Positions 1 through 6,906 are shown, counted from the first letter of the stretch. The stretch: DNA of 7,200 nt from an uncultured Bacteroidota bacterium (GCA_903930725.1 CAIYZW010000187.1:1-7200), one strand, 5' to 3'. Notes: generated by a model not told the origin, from the sequence alone. Program-made: numbers and translations.

Positions 1-72
1 CTTGCATTTAAAAACAATTATTCAGGTAAGCCAGGTTAAATTTATAGGTTAAAAAAAGTAAGATGCCCTTAA

Positions 73-903
73 TCAGTTGAGTTCGATTCTCTTCATCCAG
101 ATTTTGATAGGTTCGGTAAGCACTTGCATCGAAGCAGTTCGTTGTTGCATGTCGGGACTGCCCTGTCCCATGCTTCTGCCCTGACCTCCGCCGCCTGGAG
201 GCGACATTCCGCCACCTGGCCTTCCACCTCGGCCTTCCGGGTCCATTGCTGTCATTTCCATTTTTCCGGATTCAAAACCTAACGAAATAATATTTTCGCT
301 TAAAATACCTTTTACGGATAACTCTTTTAATGGGATTTTCAATTCGTAATACATGTTCATCACCGAATCAATCATAATCCAGGCAGTAATGCCATCGCCA
401 ATTCTGGAATTAACCTTTGCGTTTTTGACAGCAGCCGCATCAAATCCTTCGAGTTCAATTTGATTGAGCGCTGTTTTAAAGCGGTTTGTCATCATTTCTT
501 TCGGGTCTTTCCCAGGATTCTGATACTTGCTCATCATGTATCGTTCTTCGGGTCGTGGCATATTTTGCATCCCTTGTGGAAGTGGATATTTGACCCAAAA
601 TTGCGGATTTTTTCGGCCTGAAGTATCAATCGAAATCGTAAAGCCCGATGCAAAGATTTTTGTTACCACATTCGGGTCGGTCACTTTTAACCTGATAACA
701 AGATCGTTTTGGTTGTTAAAGCAGCCATAAGCCAGCTTAGATTCATCGTTGTATTGAAGTTTTCCTATCCAGGCTTCTGTGCCAGGCTCCGGGCGCTGCG
801 ACGAAGGTTCGAGTGATTTGCTTTTATAAAGCGGCTTTTTGCTAAACGACATCACGATCAGAACGCTCATGAGAATTAGTAAGGCCGGCAAACGATTTTT
901 CAT
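73..903 (-). CDS. Secreted CBM9/DOMON-like beta-domain protein with Gly-rich insert, function unknown
   Basis: The protein has 276 residues from the ATG at 903. This start is preferred over an in-frame GTG at 969 because MKNRLPALLILMSVLIVMSF makes a proper Sec signal peptide at the very N-terminus, whereas the longer form would bury it behind 22 polar residues. No lipobox Cys follows, so a periplasmic or secreted protein is inferred. The mature part (WIGKLQYNDESKLAYGC, then LVIRLKVTDP and FTISIDTSG) resembles a Bacteroidota family with a carbohydrate-binding-module-9/DOMON-like beta sandwich. That match rests on recalled sequence pattern, not a search. Residues of about 224-248 are Gly/Pro/Arg/Gln-rich, a low-complexity stretch just before the final beta strand (PIKIWMKRIEL). 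No catalytic motif is seen. It is divergent from the LruC lipoprotein gene and has no operon partner in the window. No Shine-Dalgarno sequence and no clear terminator (1-72) are visible. I am confident it is a gene and unsure of its role. Confidence 0.8.
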   Translation of the reverse strand: MKNRLPALLILMSVLIVMSFSKKPLYKSKSLEPSSQRPEPGTEAWIGKLQYNDESKLAYGCFNNQNDLVIRLKVTDPNVVTKIFASGFTISIDTSGRKNPQFWVKYPLPQGMQNMPRPEERYMMSKYQNPGKDPKEMMTNRFKTALNQIELEGFDAAAVKNAKVNSRIGDGITAWIMIDSVMNMYYELKIPLKELSVKGILSENIISLGFESGKMEMTAMDPEGRGGRPGGGMSPPGGGGQGRSMGQGSPDMQQRTASMQVLTEPIKIWMKRIELN

Positions 904-1096
904 GCTAATTTTTTGGCTGTTTGACAAAGGGTTTCCGGATATTATTCCTCCTTTATTTTCCCGATGCACCTTTTGTAAGGGTTTTATTTAGATTGAGAAT
1001 TGAATTTACTGATTGATAAGATGATAGAATTTCGATAAAATCTCAGTTTTAGAAAATGCTTTTAAATTAATATTTGTTGGATATGTTCCCATAAAA

Positions 1097-1167
1097 TCAC
1101 TGGTTATCTGACGATTAAATCGGATTGCATTCATTTTATCAGTTATCCGGTGACTAATTTTGATTAG
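1097..1167. repeat. Imperfect inverted repeat plus adjacent small hairpin
   Basis: TCACTGGTTATCTGA (1097-1111) can pair with TCAGTTATCCGGTGA (1139-1153). This gives 13 of 15 pairs including one G-U, with two T-T mismatches and a 27-nt loop. Immediately after it, CTAAT (1154-1158) and ATTAG (1163-1167) form a perfect 5-bp stem with a TTTG loop. The structure may be an operator pair, a structured RNA or chance. Nothing downstream marks it as a terminator. Confidence 0.4.
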
Positions 1168-1245
1168 ATAAATTGCAGGCGCAGTTTTTCATAGTATGGA
1201 CAACTTGTTCTGGCCTGCGGCTAAAGGCATTATGCTTTTTGTCTC

Positions 1246-1261
1246 AAAAATGGCCATTTTT
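1246..1261. promoter_or_regulatory. Perfect 16-bp palindrome AAAAATGGCCATTTTT
   Basis: All eight base pairs of the palindrome match with no spacer, so it suits a dimeric DNA-binding protein better than an RNA hairpin. It lies about 350 bp upstream of the LruC lipoprotein gene and about 340 bp upstream of the divergent gene, rather far for a simple operator. AT-rich background makes chance occurrence plausible. Confidence 0.25.
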
Positions 1262-1377
1262 CCAACAAAAGGAAACAAAATGCAAATTGGGATTTCATCT
1301 GAATGAAAATATCGCCCAGTAAAATTATTTAAAATTAATTTAAATTAAATTCAGAACATAAGCGACTGTAATAAAGA

Positions 1378-1398
1378 TATTTAGAGATATTCTAAATA
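1378..1398. promoter_or_regulatory. Perfect 8-bp dyad with 5-bp spacer, candidate operator
   Basis: TATTTAGA (1378-1385) is followed by GATAT and then by its exact reverse complement TCTAAATA (1391-1398). The 21-bp size with symmetric half-sites suits a helix-turn-helix dimer site. It lies some 215 bp before the lipoprotein start codon. No second copy was seen in the window, and the bound protein is unknown. Confidence 0.3.
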
Positions 1399-1449
1399 AG
1401 AATGGAAATTATCATTAAAAATGTTGGCATGAATTATGAAAATAGGTTT

Positions 1450-1536
1450 CCGGTTTTAATTGAGAGTTAGTTTTGAATCAATACCGGAATAATCATTCAA
1501 AAATAAAAGAGATTACGAATGATCGTTTTTTCCGGT
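1450..1536 (+). promoter_or_regulatory. Two mutually exclusive hairpins in the upstream/leader region of the LruC lipoprotein gene
   Basis: The segment ACCGGAA at 1483-1489 can pair in two ways. Upstream, CCGGT (1450-1454) and ATTGA (1459-1463) pair with TCAAT (1478-1482) and ACCGG (1483-1487), giving 10 bp with a 4-nt bulge. Downstream, ACCGGAA (1483-1489) and ATCATTC (1492-1498) pair with GAATGAT (1517-1523) and TTCCGGT (1530-1536), giving 14 bp with an internal loop. Because both use 1483-1487, only one can form at a time. If transcription starts upstream of 1450, this could be a switching leader. If it starts at the 1546 element, it would instead be a DNA-level operator cluster with three TTCCGGT copies. 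Confidence 0.35.
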
Positions 1537-1545
1537 GAAATTTTT

Positions 1546-1553
1546 TAAATTTG
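1546..1553 (+). promoter_or_regulatory. Candidate Bacteroidota -7 element TAAATTTG
   Basis: TAAATTTG matches the Bacteroidota primary sigma consensus TAnnTTTG and lies 59 bases before the start codon at 1613, a reasonable leader length. The matching -33 TTTG is weak: only a T-run near 1526-1532 is present. A second exact match, TAGTTTTG, lies at 1468-1475 inside the first hairpin loop, so which one is used is undecided. Confidence 0.35.
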
Positions 1554-1612
1554 TCCAATAAATACCAAAAAGAGCTTATCAAAAAATTTTTTAATTTTAT
1601 AAATAAATAGAA

Positions 1613-3601
1613 ATGCAAAGCAAAAAGTTTTTTAGAACCGTTGTAATGATAATTCCGTTATCAATTTTATTCCTTTTTACTATATCCTGCAAAAAGGATA
1701 ATACTACCGAAACACCCCAGAGCGAAAAAACCATGGAACAGTTGGTGATACCTGAAGGTTTTGATTTTAAAACCTCCAAGGACGTCACTATTCAATTCCA
1801 GGATCAACTTAAGGCTGGTGCTATGGCACGTTATGACGTGTTTTTACATAGTACACAAGTTTACAACGACACTATTACATTTGTGAATGATGAGGGAATA
1901 GAGGTAACAGAGATTGTACCTGCCTATGATAAAACCAACGATTTAATTGCTACCAAGATAACCGAAACCGGATTATTCAATCTTATAGTAAGCATCCCAT
2001 CCTACATCACCGAACTTTATGTTATTAAAAACGAACTTGGAGTTTTTACGAGTTCTACCATTCAGATCAATGGCAAAAGCGCCTTCTATAAATCAGGTTT
2101 TAAAAATGGTGATGAAGAATCCGACATTCTTTATGGAGTAAATAACTCAGGTAATTTATTTACGATTAGCCCGTCAAATGGATCCATAACAATGCTGGCC
2201 AATTTACCTGTTGGAAGTTATGGTTGCGCAATGGACGCCGACCACAGGACTCTTTATTTTGTTGGAAAGCAGCCAAAATATGCACTGTACAAGTACAATC
2301 TGGATAATGGTACTTCAACAATGATTGCCGAATTAAATATGAAGGTTCAGCGCCTTGATTATAACGAAAACGATGGACTTTTGTATTCTTCATACATGGA
2401 TTATCTCTATAAAATTGATCCATCAAACGGAAAAGTTGTAAGTATGAAAGAAATTGAAGAATTACAAGATTCAGAATTTGGAGATATTAAGATAGGTCCT
2501 GATAATAAATGGTATATTGCCACTTATGAAGGATTTTACTGGCTTGAGTTTAAGAAGGAAAAGGTTTATGCACACAGGATCTGTGCTGAACATTTGCCTT
2601 TCAAAATTACCGGAATGACGATTACTTCAAATGGTGAAGTTTGGCTGACAACCCAAAGTAATCACAGCCAATTGGTATTAATGAATAAATCGAATGGAAG
2701 CTGGCAATATAAATTTAATCAATACTCCATCGGTATTGATGATTTAACATCAATTCCACTTTCACACGCACCGATAATTGTTGATGACGCTGATGGTGAT
2801 GGGGTTATAGATTATTACGATGTGTATCCTGCCGACGGTGCAAGGGCCTACAACACCTACACACCTAGTATTAGCTCGCTTGGCTCTCTCACCTTTGAGG
2901 ACAACTGGCCTTCGCAAGGGGATTATGATTTCAACGATCTTGTGATTGATTATCAGTATAAAACTGTTTTGAATGCCTCCGACAAGGTAGTAGAAATTTA
3001 CTGCAAATTCATCGTTAGTCATATTGGCGGCGTCTTTAATAACGGATTTGGTTTTCAGTTGCCATTTACAAGCAGTGCTGTTTCGTCGGTTACCGGATAT
3101 AATATTACCGCAGGGCTTGTAAACCTTGATGCAAAGGGACTTGAAACCGGACAGCAGAATGCTGTGGTAATCGTTTTCGATAATGCTGATGATAATCTTT
3201 ATAGCGAATTCGACATTCATATCTTACTGCAAAGCCCTATGGATGCTGCAGTTTTTGGAATTCCACCATTCAATCCGTTCATTTTCATTGATGGTGACAG
3301 AGGAAGAGAGGCTCATGAAATTAATATGCCTCCGACAAATAAGATGAATGCTTCCTTCTTTGGTACAATGGATGATCGCAGCGTTCCTGCAGAAGGAAAA
3401 TATTATATTACACAACAAAAGCTTCCATGGACGCTACATTTCTTAGAGAAATTTGCTTATCCGTTAGAAAAAAAGGCAATAAATGCTGGCTACACCAAGT
3501 TCAATTTATGGGCTGAATCAGGAGGTGCACAATATCCTGACTGGTACAAGAATAACCCGGGTTACCGCGACGCAAGCTACCTGAGTGTTGCAGCAAACTA
3601 G
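1613..3601 (+). CDS. LruC-domain lipoprotein with beta-propeller-like middle and calcium-type loop
   Basis: This is a 662-residue predicted lipoprotein. Residues 1-25 form a signal peptide II (basic MQSKKFFR, hydrophobic core, TIS-C) with Cys26 as the lipidated residue. KKDN follows, which weakly resembles surface-export signals of Bacteroidota. Residues of about 45-160 form an N-terminal beta region (IPEGFDFKTSKDVTIQF) usual in LruC proteins of this phylum. Residues of about 165-375 contain repeated propeller-like strands (YGVNNSGNLFTIS, DHRTLYFVG, LYKIDPSNG, KWYIATYEGFYWL). An EF-hand/TSP3-like loop follows, with D392, D394, D396 and D400. The C-terminal LruC domain (about 405-655) carries FEDNWPSQGDYDFNDLVIDY at 428-447 and ends with AESGGAQYPDWYKNNPGYRD. 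The name comes from Leptospira lipoprotein LruC; biochemical function is unknown. The ATG sits after A/T-rich sequence without a Shine-Dalgarno motif. It is probably a single-gene transcript ended by the hairpin at 3651. A surface-anchored binding or adhesion role is inferred. Confidence 0.92.
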   Translation: MQSKKFFRTVVMIIPLSILFLFTISCKKDNTTETPQSEKTMEQLVIPEGFDFKTSKDVTIQFQDQLKAGAMARYDVFLHSTQVYNDTITFVNDEGIEVTEIVPAYDKTNDLIATKITETGLFNLIVSIPSYITELYVIKNELGVFTSSTIQINGKSAFYKSGFKNGDEESDILYGVNNSGNLFTISPSNGSITMLANLPVGSYGCAMDADHRTLYFVGKQPKYALYKYNLDNGTSTMIAELNMKVQRLDYNENDGLLYSSYMDYLYKIDPSNGKVVSMKEIEELQDSEFGDIKIGPDNKWYIATYEGFYWLEFKKEKVYAHRICAEHLPFKITGMTITSNGEVWLTTQSNHSQLVLMNKSNGSWQYKFNQYSIGIDDLTSIPLSHAPIIVDDADGDGVIDYYDVYPADGARAYNTYTPSISSLGSLTFEDNWPSQGDYDFNDLVIDYQYKTVLNASDKVVEIYCKFIVSHIGGVFNNGFGFQLPFTSSAVSSVTGYNITAGLVNLDAKGLETGQQNAVVIVFDNADDNLYSEFDIHILLQSPMDAAVFGIPPFNPFIFIDGDRGREAHEINMPPTNKMNASFFGTMDDRSVPAEGKYYITQQKLPWTLHFLEKFAYPLEKKAINAGYTKFNLWAESGGAQYPDWYKNNPGYRDASYLSVAAN

Positions 3602-3650
3602 CAACCGCATCTTCAAAATCAGCATTATTCGATTAAAAGAAATAACGCAC

Positions 3651-3694
3651 AAATCAGGCGATTTCCGGCACAGGAGGTCGCCTGGTTTGTTTTT
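3651..3694 (+). terminator. Strong intrinsic terminator after the LruC lipoprotein gene
   Basis: CAGGCGA (3655-3661) pairs with TCGCCTG (3678-3684). The helix extends outward through T3654-G3685 and AAA/TTT, and inward through two G-U pairs to TCC/GGA, giving about 16 pairs around a 6-nt loop. A T-rich run ending GTTTTT follows at 3686-3694. It lies 50 bp past the stop codon and isolates the lipoprotein gene from the downstream operon. Confidence 0.87.
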
Positions 3695-3733
3695 AGAATT
3701 AGAAATCTGATAAAAACCCACTTTTGGGGATAT

Positions 3734-3763
3734 GTTGTTTTTTGACTTCAAGCGGTAGATTTT
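3734..3763 (+). promoter_or_regulatory. Weak candidate promoter for the cutC operon
   Basis: GTTG (3734-3737) and TAGATTTT (3756-3763) are separated by 18 bp and loosely resemble the Bacteroidota -33 TTTG and -7 TAnnTTTG elements. An alternative -7-like TACATTTA lies at 3793-3800 but lacks a -33 partner. A promoter must lie somewhere between the terminator ending at 3694 and the ATG at 3845, but neither candidate is a full match. Confidence 0.22.
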
Positions 3764-3844
3764 CGCACAAAACTGATATTACCGGAAAATTATACATTTA
3801 CCAACCGAAATTCAAAAAGAAGAAATCATTAAATCAAAAATTTT

Positions 3845-4597
3845 ATGCTAATCGAAGTCTGCGCCAGTACGCTGCAATCTGCCATAAACGCTCAACTGGG
3901 CGGGGCAAAACGAATCGAGCTTTGCGATAATCTTTATCAGGGTGGCACCACTCCAGGTCCCGGAACCCTCGAACTTACACGCGAAATGTTGACTATCGGC
4001 ATCAGTGTTCTGATTCGCCCGCGTGGCGGCGATTTCCTTTATTCCGATATCGAATTTGAAACTATAAAACGTGATATTCTTTTTTGTAAAAAAATTGGCT
4101 GCGATGGTGTGGTAATCGGATTTTTAAATGCTGATGGAACCATCAACATCCGGCAAACACGCGAAGCCATCGAACTTGCAAGGCCAATGAGCGTATCATT
4201 TCACCGGGCATTCGATATGACCGTTAATCCTTTCGAAGCTTTGGACCAGCTCATCAAAATGAGCATTGACCGTTTGCTTACCGCCGGACAAAAAAATAAG
4301 GCTCCTGATGGTGCCGGACTAATTGCCGATTTGGTTAAAAGGGCAGGGAACGATCTGATTATTATGCCGGGTTCGGGAATAAATGAAAACAACATTGCCT
4401 GGATGCAAAAAACTACCGGGGCTAAGGAATTTCATCTTTCAGGACAAAAACCTGTAAAAAGCAGGATGGAGTTTCGCAAAGAAGGTATATTTTTGGGCGG
4501 GATTCCGGAAATTCCGGAATATGAAATTGCTGAGACTAATGTTGAAAGAATCAGAAACGTTGTTGACTTGCTGGATAAAATCGAAACATCATTATAA
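3845..4597 (+). CDS. cutC: CutC family TIM-barrel protein
   Basis: At 250 residues it is close to the length of E. coli CutC. The barrel motifs of the family are all visible: EVCAST near the N-terminus, GGAKRIELCDN followed by QGGTTPGPG (about 19-39), IRPRGGDFLYS (57-67), SFHRAFD (118-124), LLTAGQ, and MPGSGIN (174-180). It is probably cytosolic. The family is called copper homeostasis, but in E. coli the copper phenotype of cutC mutants was traced to the MicL small RNA encoded at the 3' end of the gene, so no biochemical role is secure. Here it leads an operon whose next genes are a sugar transporter and a nucleotidyltransferase, starting after a 14-bp gap. A carbohydrate-related role is therefore inferred. 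The start has no Shine-Dalgarno sequence; an earlier overlapping frame at 3724 is not the gene. The family call is firm, the function open. Confidence 0.95.
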   Translation: MLIEVCASTLQSAINAQLGGAKRIELCDNLYQGGTTPGPGTLELTREMLTIGISVLIRPRGGDFLYSDIEFETIKRDILFCKKIGCDGVVIGFLNADGTINIRQTREAIELARPMSVSFHRAFDMTVNPFEALDQLIKMSIDRLLTAGQKNKAPDGAGLIADLVKRAGNDLIIMPGSGINENNIAWMQKTTGAKEFHLSGQKPVKSRMEFRKEGIFLGGIPEIPEYEIAETNVERIRNVVDLLDKIETSL

Positions 4598-4611
4598 CTT
4601 ATTAATTACTT

Positions 4612-5961
4612 ATGGAAACAAAATCATCTACAACCTACAACAGCCGGAACTACTTCATGGCTCTTTCCATCATTGGAGCCTTATTCTTCATTTTTGGATT
4701 TGTTACCTGGCTCAACGGTTCACTTATGCCGTTCCTCCAGACAGCCTGTGAATTAACGCCATTCGAGGCCAGTCTGGTAACACTTGCTTTTTATATCGCC
4801 TACTTTGTGATGGCTTTGCCTTCCTCCTTCGTTCTTAAAAAAACAGGCTACAAAAACGGCGTTTTTATCGGATTGCTGGTGATGGCATTGGGAGCATTAA
4901 TTTTCATTCCTGCCGCTTATTCACGCGAGTTTGGAGTTTTTCTGGCTGGATTGTTTGTACTTGGTACCGGATTGGCACTTTTGCAAACAGCAACAAATCC
5001 ATTTATCACCATCATTGGCCCGCGCGAAAGTGCAGCAAAACGAATGGCTATCATGGGAATCTGTAATAAGATGGCAGGTGTTTTCAGCCCGCTGGTTCTT
5101 ACTGCCCTGATAATGCACGGGATGGAAAAATTTAGTGAAAGCAATCTTGCGCTGCTTAGTTTTGATGAGAAAGAGCTTTTACTCAACCAGCTTGCATCAA
5201 GAATTGTTGGCCCCTACACAGCGATGGCGATATTGTTGGTTCTGTTCGCTGTTCTGGTGAAGTATTCTTCTTTGCCCAACCAGATTGATGTTGAAGAAGA
5301 TGACCACGAAACACTTAAAGGATTTGTAAAACAAATACCTGCCGCACTTAAAATCAAACATTTGCTTCTTGGAATAATAACCATATTTGTTTATGTTGGT
5401 GTGGAGGTTATGGCCGGTGACAGCCTTACACAATTTGGAAAGTCGCTTCATTTGGACTATGCCCCAAAACTCACCTCTTTTACCATGGCCTTTATGGTTT
5501 TTGGCTATATTTTGGGTATCATCCTCATTCCAAAAGTAATCAGCCAGTCGAAAGCACTTGTAATTTCGGCCGTTTTAGGCGTTTTGTTTGCCTTCGGCGC
5601 AGCCTATTCATCGGCAACGGAAAATAATTTGTTTACTTCAATTTTTGGATGGTTAAATTCTGTCCTTGGTTTCGACATTCCTTTAATTCCTAATGCGGTT
5701 TTCTTTGTTACACTTCTTGGATGGGCAAATGCACTGATGTGGCCTGCAATCTGGCCGCTTGCCCTCAACAATCTTGGGAAATACACCAAAATTGGTTCGG
5801 CACTTCTCGTGATGGGCATTGCCGGTGGGGCAATTATTCCGCCTACTTACGCTAAACTTGGCCAGTCAATTGGATTTCAGCAAGCTTTGTGGATTATGGT
5901 ACCCATCTACATTTACATTATTTATTTTGCAATTTCCGGTCATAAAATAAAAAGCACTTAA
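4612..5961 (+). CDS. Sugar MFS transporter, GluP/FucP type
   Basis: This is a 449-residue inner-membrane protein with about 12 hydrophobic segments, the usual length for the FucP-like branch of the major facilitator superfamily. Branch signatures are FFIFGFVTWLNG (25-36), AFYIAYFVMALPSS, LLQTATNPFITIIGPRESAAKR (about 123-144) with IMGICNKMAG after it, and YVGVEVMAGDSLTQFG in the second half. These match the glucose/galactose (GluP) type rather than classical FucP. The two acidic residues needed for proton coupling in E. coli FucP, Asp46 and Glu135, align with Gly36 and Gln125 here, as I recall being usual for the GluP branch. The likely substrate is a hexose or N-acetylhexosamine, not resolvable from sequence. 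It lies in an operon between cutC and the nucleotidyltransferase with 14 bp on each side, so the imported sugar is probably linked to nucleotide-sugar metabolism. The start at 4612 is the first ATG after the cutC stop. Confidence 0.93.
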   Translation: METKSSTTYNSRNYFMALSIIGALFFIFGFVTWLNGSLMPFLQTACELTPFEASLVTLAFYIAYFVMALPSSFVLKKTGYKNGVFIGLLVMALGALIFIPAAYSREFGVFLAGLFVLGTGLALLQTATNPFITIIGPRESAAKRMAIMGICNKMAGVFSPLVLTALIMHGMEKFSESNLALLSFDEKELLLNQLASRIVGPYTAMAILLVLFAVLVKYSSLPNQIDVEEDDHETLKGFVKQIPAALKIKHLLLGIITIFVYVGVEVMAGDSLTQFGKSLHLDYAPKLTSFTMAFMVFGYILGIILIPKVISQSKALVISAVLGVLFAFGAAYSSATENNLFTSIFGWLNSVLGFDIPLIPNAVFFVTLLGWANALMWPAIWPLALNNLGKYTKIGSALLVMGIAGGAIIPPTYAKLGQSIGFQQALWIMVPIYIYIIYFAISGHKIKST

Positions 5962-5975
5962 AAAATTTAAAATAC

Positions 5976-6878
5976 ATGAAACCAACATTATTGATACTCG
6001 CAGCAGGCATGGGTAGCCGCTACGGCGGACTGAAACAGATTGATAAAATAGGCCCTTCGGGTGAAGCCATTATTGATTATTCGATTTATGATGCCATCCG
6101 TGCAGGATTTGGCAAGGTTGTGCTTGTAATCCGCCACGAGCTGGAAGCAGATTTCAGGGAGTTTTTCGGGAATAAACTTGATGGGAAAATCGAAATCGAG
6201 TATGCTTACCAGGAACTCGACAACATCCCGGAAGGCCTAACATATCCGCCAGAGCGGAAAAAACCCTGGGGAACAGCACACGCAATTTTAGTGGCCGTAG
6301 GCAATATTAACGAACCATTTGTTGCCATTAATGCCGACGATTTTTATGGAGCCGAAGCTTACCAGGCAATCAGCAGTTATTTTGATAAAAATACCGACGA
6401 AACAGCCCATTGCATGGTTGGATACAAACTTTCGACAACGCTTTCGGAGCATGGAACGGTGTCTCGGGGTGTCTGCGAACACGATAATGATCTTTTTCTT
6501 ACCAAAATCCGCGAAGTGACGAATATCGAAAAACGTGGTGATGATATTGGTTTTGAGAATAGCCAGCAGCAGTGGGCTTCGGTAAATCCAGCCACCAACG
6601 TTTCGATGAATTTCTGGGGTTTTTATCCCGGTATCTTTGATATTTATAAAGCTGGTTTTGAAAATTTTATCCGTAAAGAAAAAGACAACCTCAAATCGGA
6701 ATATTACATCGCCCTACCTTTAACGGAGATGATCGAAAATGGGAAAGGAAAAATTAAAATTATCGAAACCGATGCGCATTGGTTTGGAGTTACTTACAAA
6801 GAAGATAAGGCAAGCGCCGTCGAATTGATCGGTAATTTGGTTAAGGCAGGAATTTATCCGGACAATTTGTGGAAATAA
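5976..6878 (+). CDS. Sugar-phosphate nucleotidyltransferase (NTP_transferase, GT-A fold)
   Basis: This 300-residue cytosolic enzyme is expected to join a sugar-1-phosphate to an NTP, giving NDP-sugar and pyrophosphate. Visible motifs are the nucleotide-binding LAAGMGSRYGGLKQ (8-21, with the G-x-G-S-R signature and Lys20), KPWGTAHA (96-103), and NADDFYG (119-125), whose aspartates would bind the catalytic metal. The C-terminal WFGVTYKEDKASAVELI and YPDNLW are typical, as I recall, of a Bacteroidota group often found next to an aminoglycoside-phosphotransferase-like kinase. No such kinase occurs in this window. It is shorter than bacterial glucose-1-phosphate thymidylyl/uridylyltransferases with extra C-terminal hexapeptide domains; no acyltransferase repeats are seen, so it is not a GlmU-like fusion. 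It is the last gene of the operon. By analogy with AmgK/MurU salvage, an N-acetylhexosamine-1-phosphate substrate is plausible but inferred. Confidence 0.9.
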   Translation: MKPTLLILAAGMGSRYGGLKQIDKIGPSGEAIIDYSIYDAIRAGFGKVVLVIRHELEADFREFFGNKLDGKIEIEYAYQELDNIPEGLTYPPERKKPWGTAHAILVAVGNINEPFVAINADDFYGAEAYQAISSYFDKNTDETAHCMVGYKLSTTLSEHGTVSRGVCEHDNDLFLTKIREVTNIEKRGDDIGFENSQQQWASVNPATNVSMNFWGFYPGIFDIYKAGFENFIRKEKDNLKSEYYIALPLTEMIENGKGKIKIIETDAHWFGVTYKEDKASAVELIGNLVKAGIYPDNLWK

Positions 6879-6906
6879 TATTGATTTTGGTTTTTAGAAG
6901 CCATTG

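Larger units (their letters stand above)
904..1612. other. Long divergent intergenic region with several dyads, no convincing gene
   Basis: About 700 bp of AT-rich DNA separate the two divergently transcribed exported-protein genes. No ORF with family resemblance is present. The only notable short ORF is 36 codons at 1196-1306 (plus strand, MDNLFWPAAKG...), which lacks a ribosome-binding site and recognisable homology. The region does hold structure: an imperfect 15-bp inverted repeat (1097-1153) with a small hairpin beside it (1154-1167), a 16-bp perfect palindrome (1246-1261), an 8-bp dyad with a 5-bp spacer (1378-1398), and overlapping hairpins (1450-1536). A regulatory or small-RNA role is possible but inferred. 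Confidence 0.7.

Noticed and set aside
904..969. N-terminal extension of the secreted protein to the GTG at 969
   Set aside because: It would place 22 polar residues before a good signal peptide; the ATG at 903 gives a normal export signal.
1196..1306. 36-codon plus-strand ORF starting MDNLFWPAAKG
   Set aside because: It lacks a ribosome-binding site, promoter and recognisable homology, and is within the length expected by chance.
1327..1350. TTAAATTAA-rich repetitive stretch
   Set aside because: It is simple AT-rich sequence without defined unit or origin-like features such as DnaA boxes.
2762..3220. 152-codon minus-strand open frame
   Set aside because: It lies wholly antisense to the LruC domain region of a clear gene, has no recognisable family pattern, and is explained by codon usage of the real frame.
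3781..3787. ACCGGAA before cutC, the same heptamer as in the lipoprotein leader
   Set aside because: CCGG-containing words such as this also occur inside genes here (for example near 2608 and 4503-4520), so a shared regulatory motif cannot be claimed.
3724..3930. 68-codon plus-strand ORF overlapping the cutC start
   Set aside because: It is out of frame with cutC, lacks any family pattern, and occupies the likely promoter and leader region.
4502..4519. Tandem ATTCCGGAA repeat within cutC
   Set aside because: It encodes the ordinary peptide IPEIPEY in frame and needs no other explanation.
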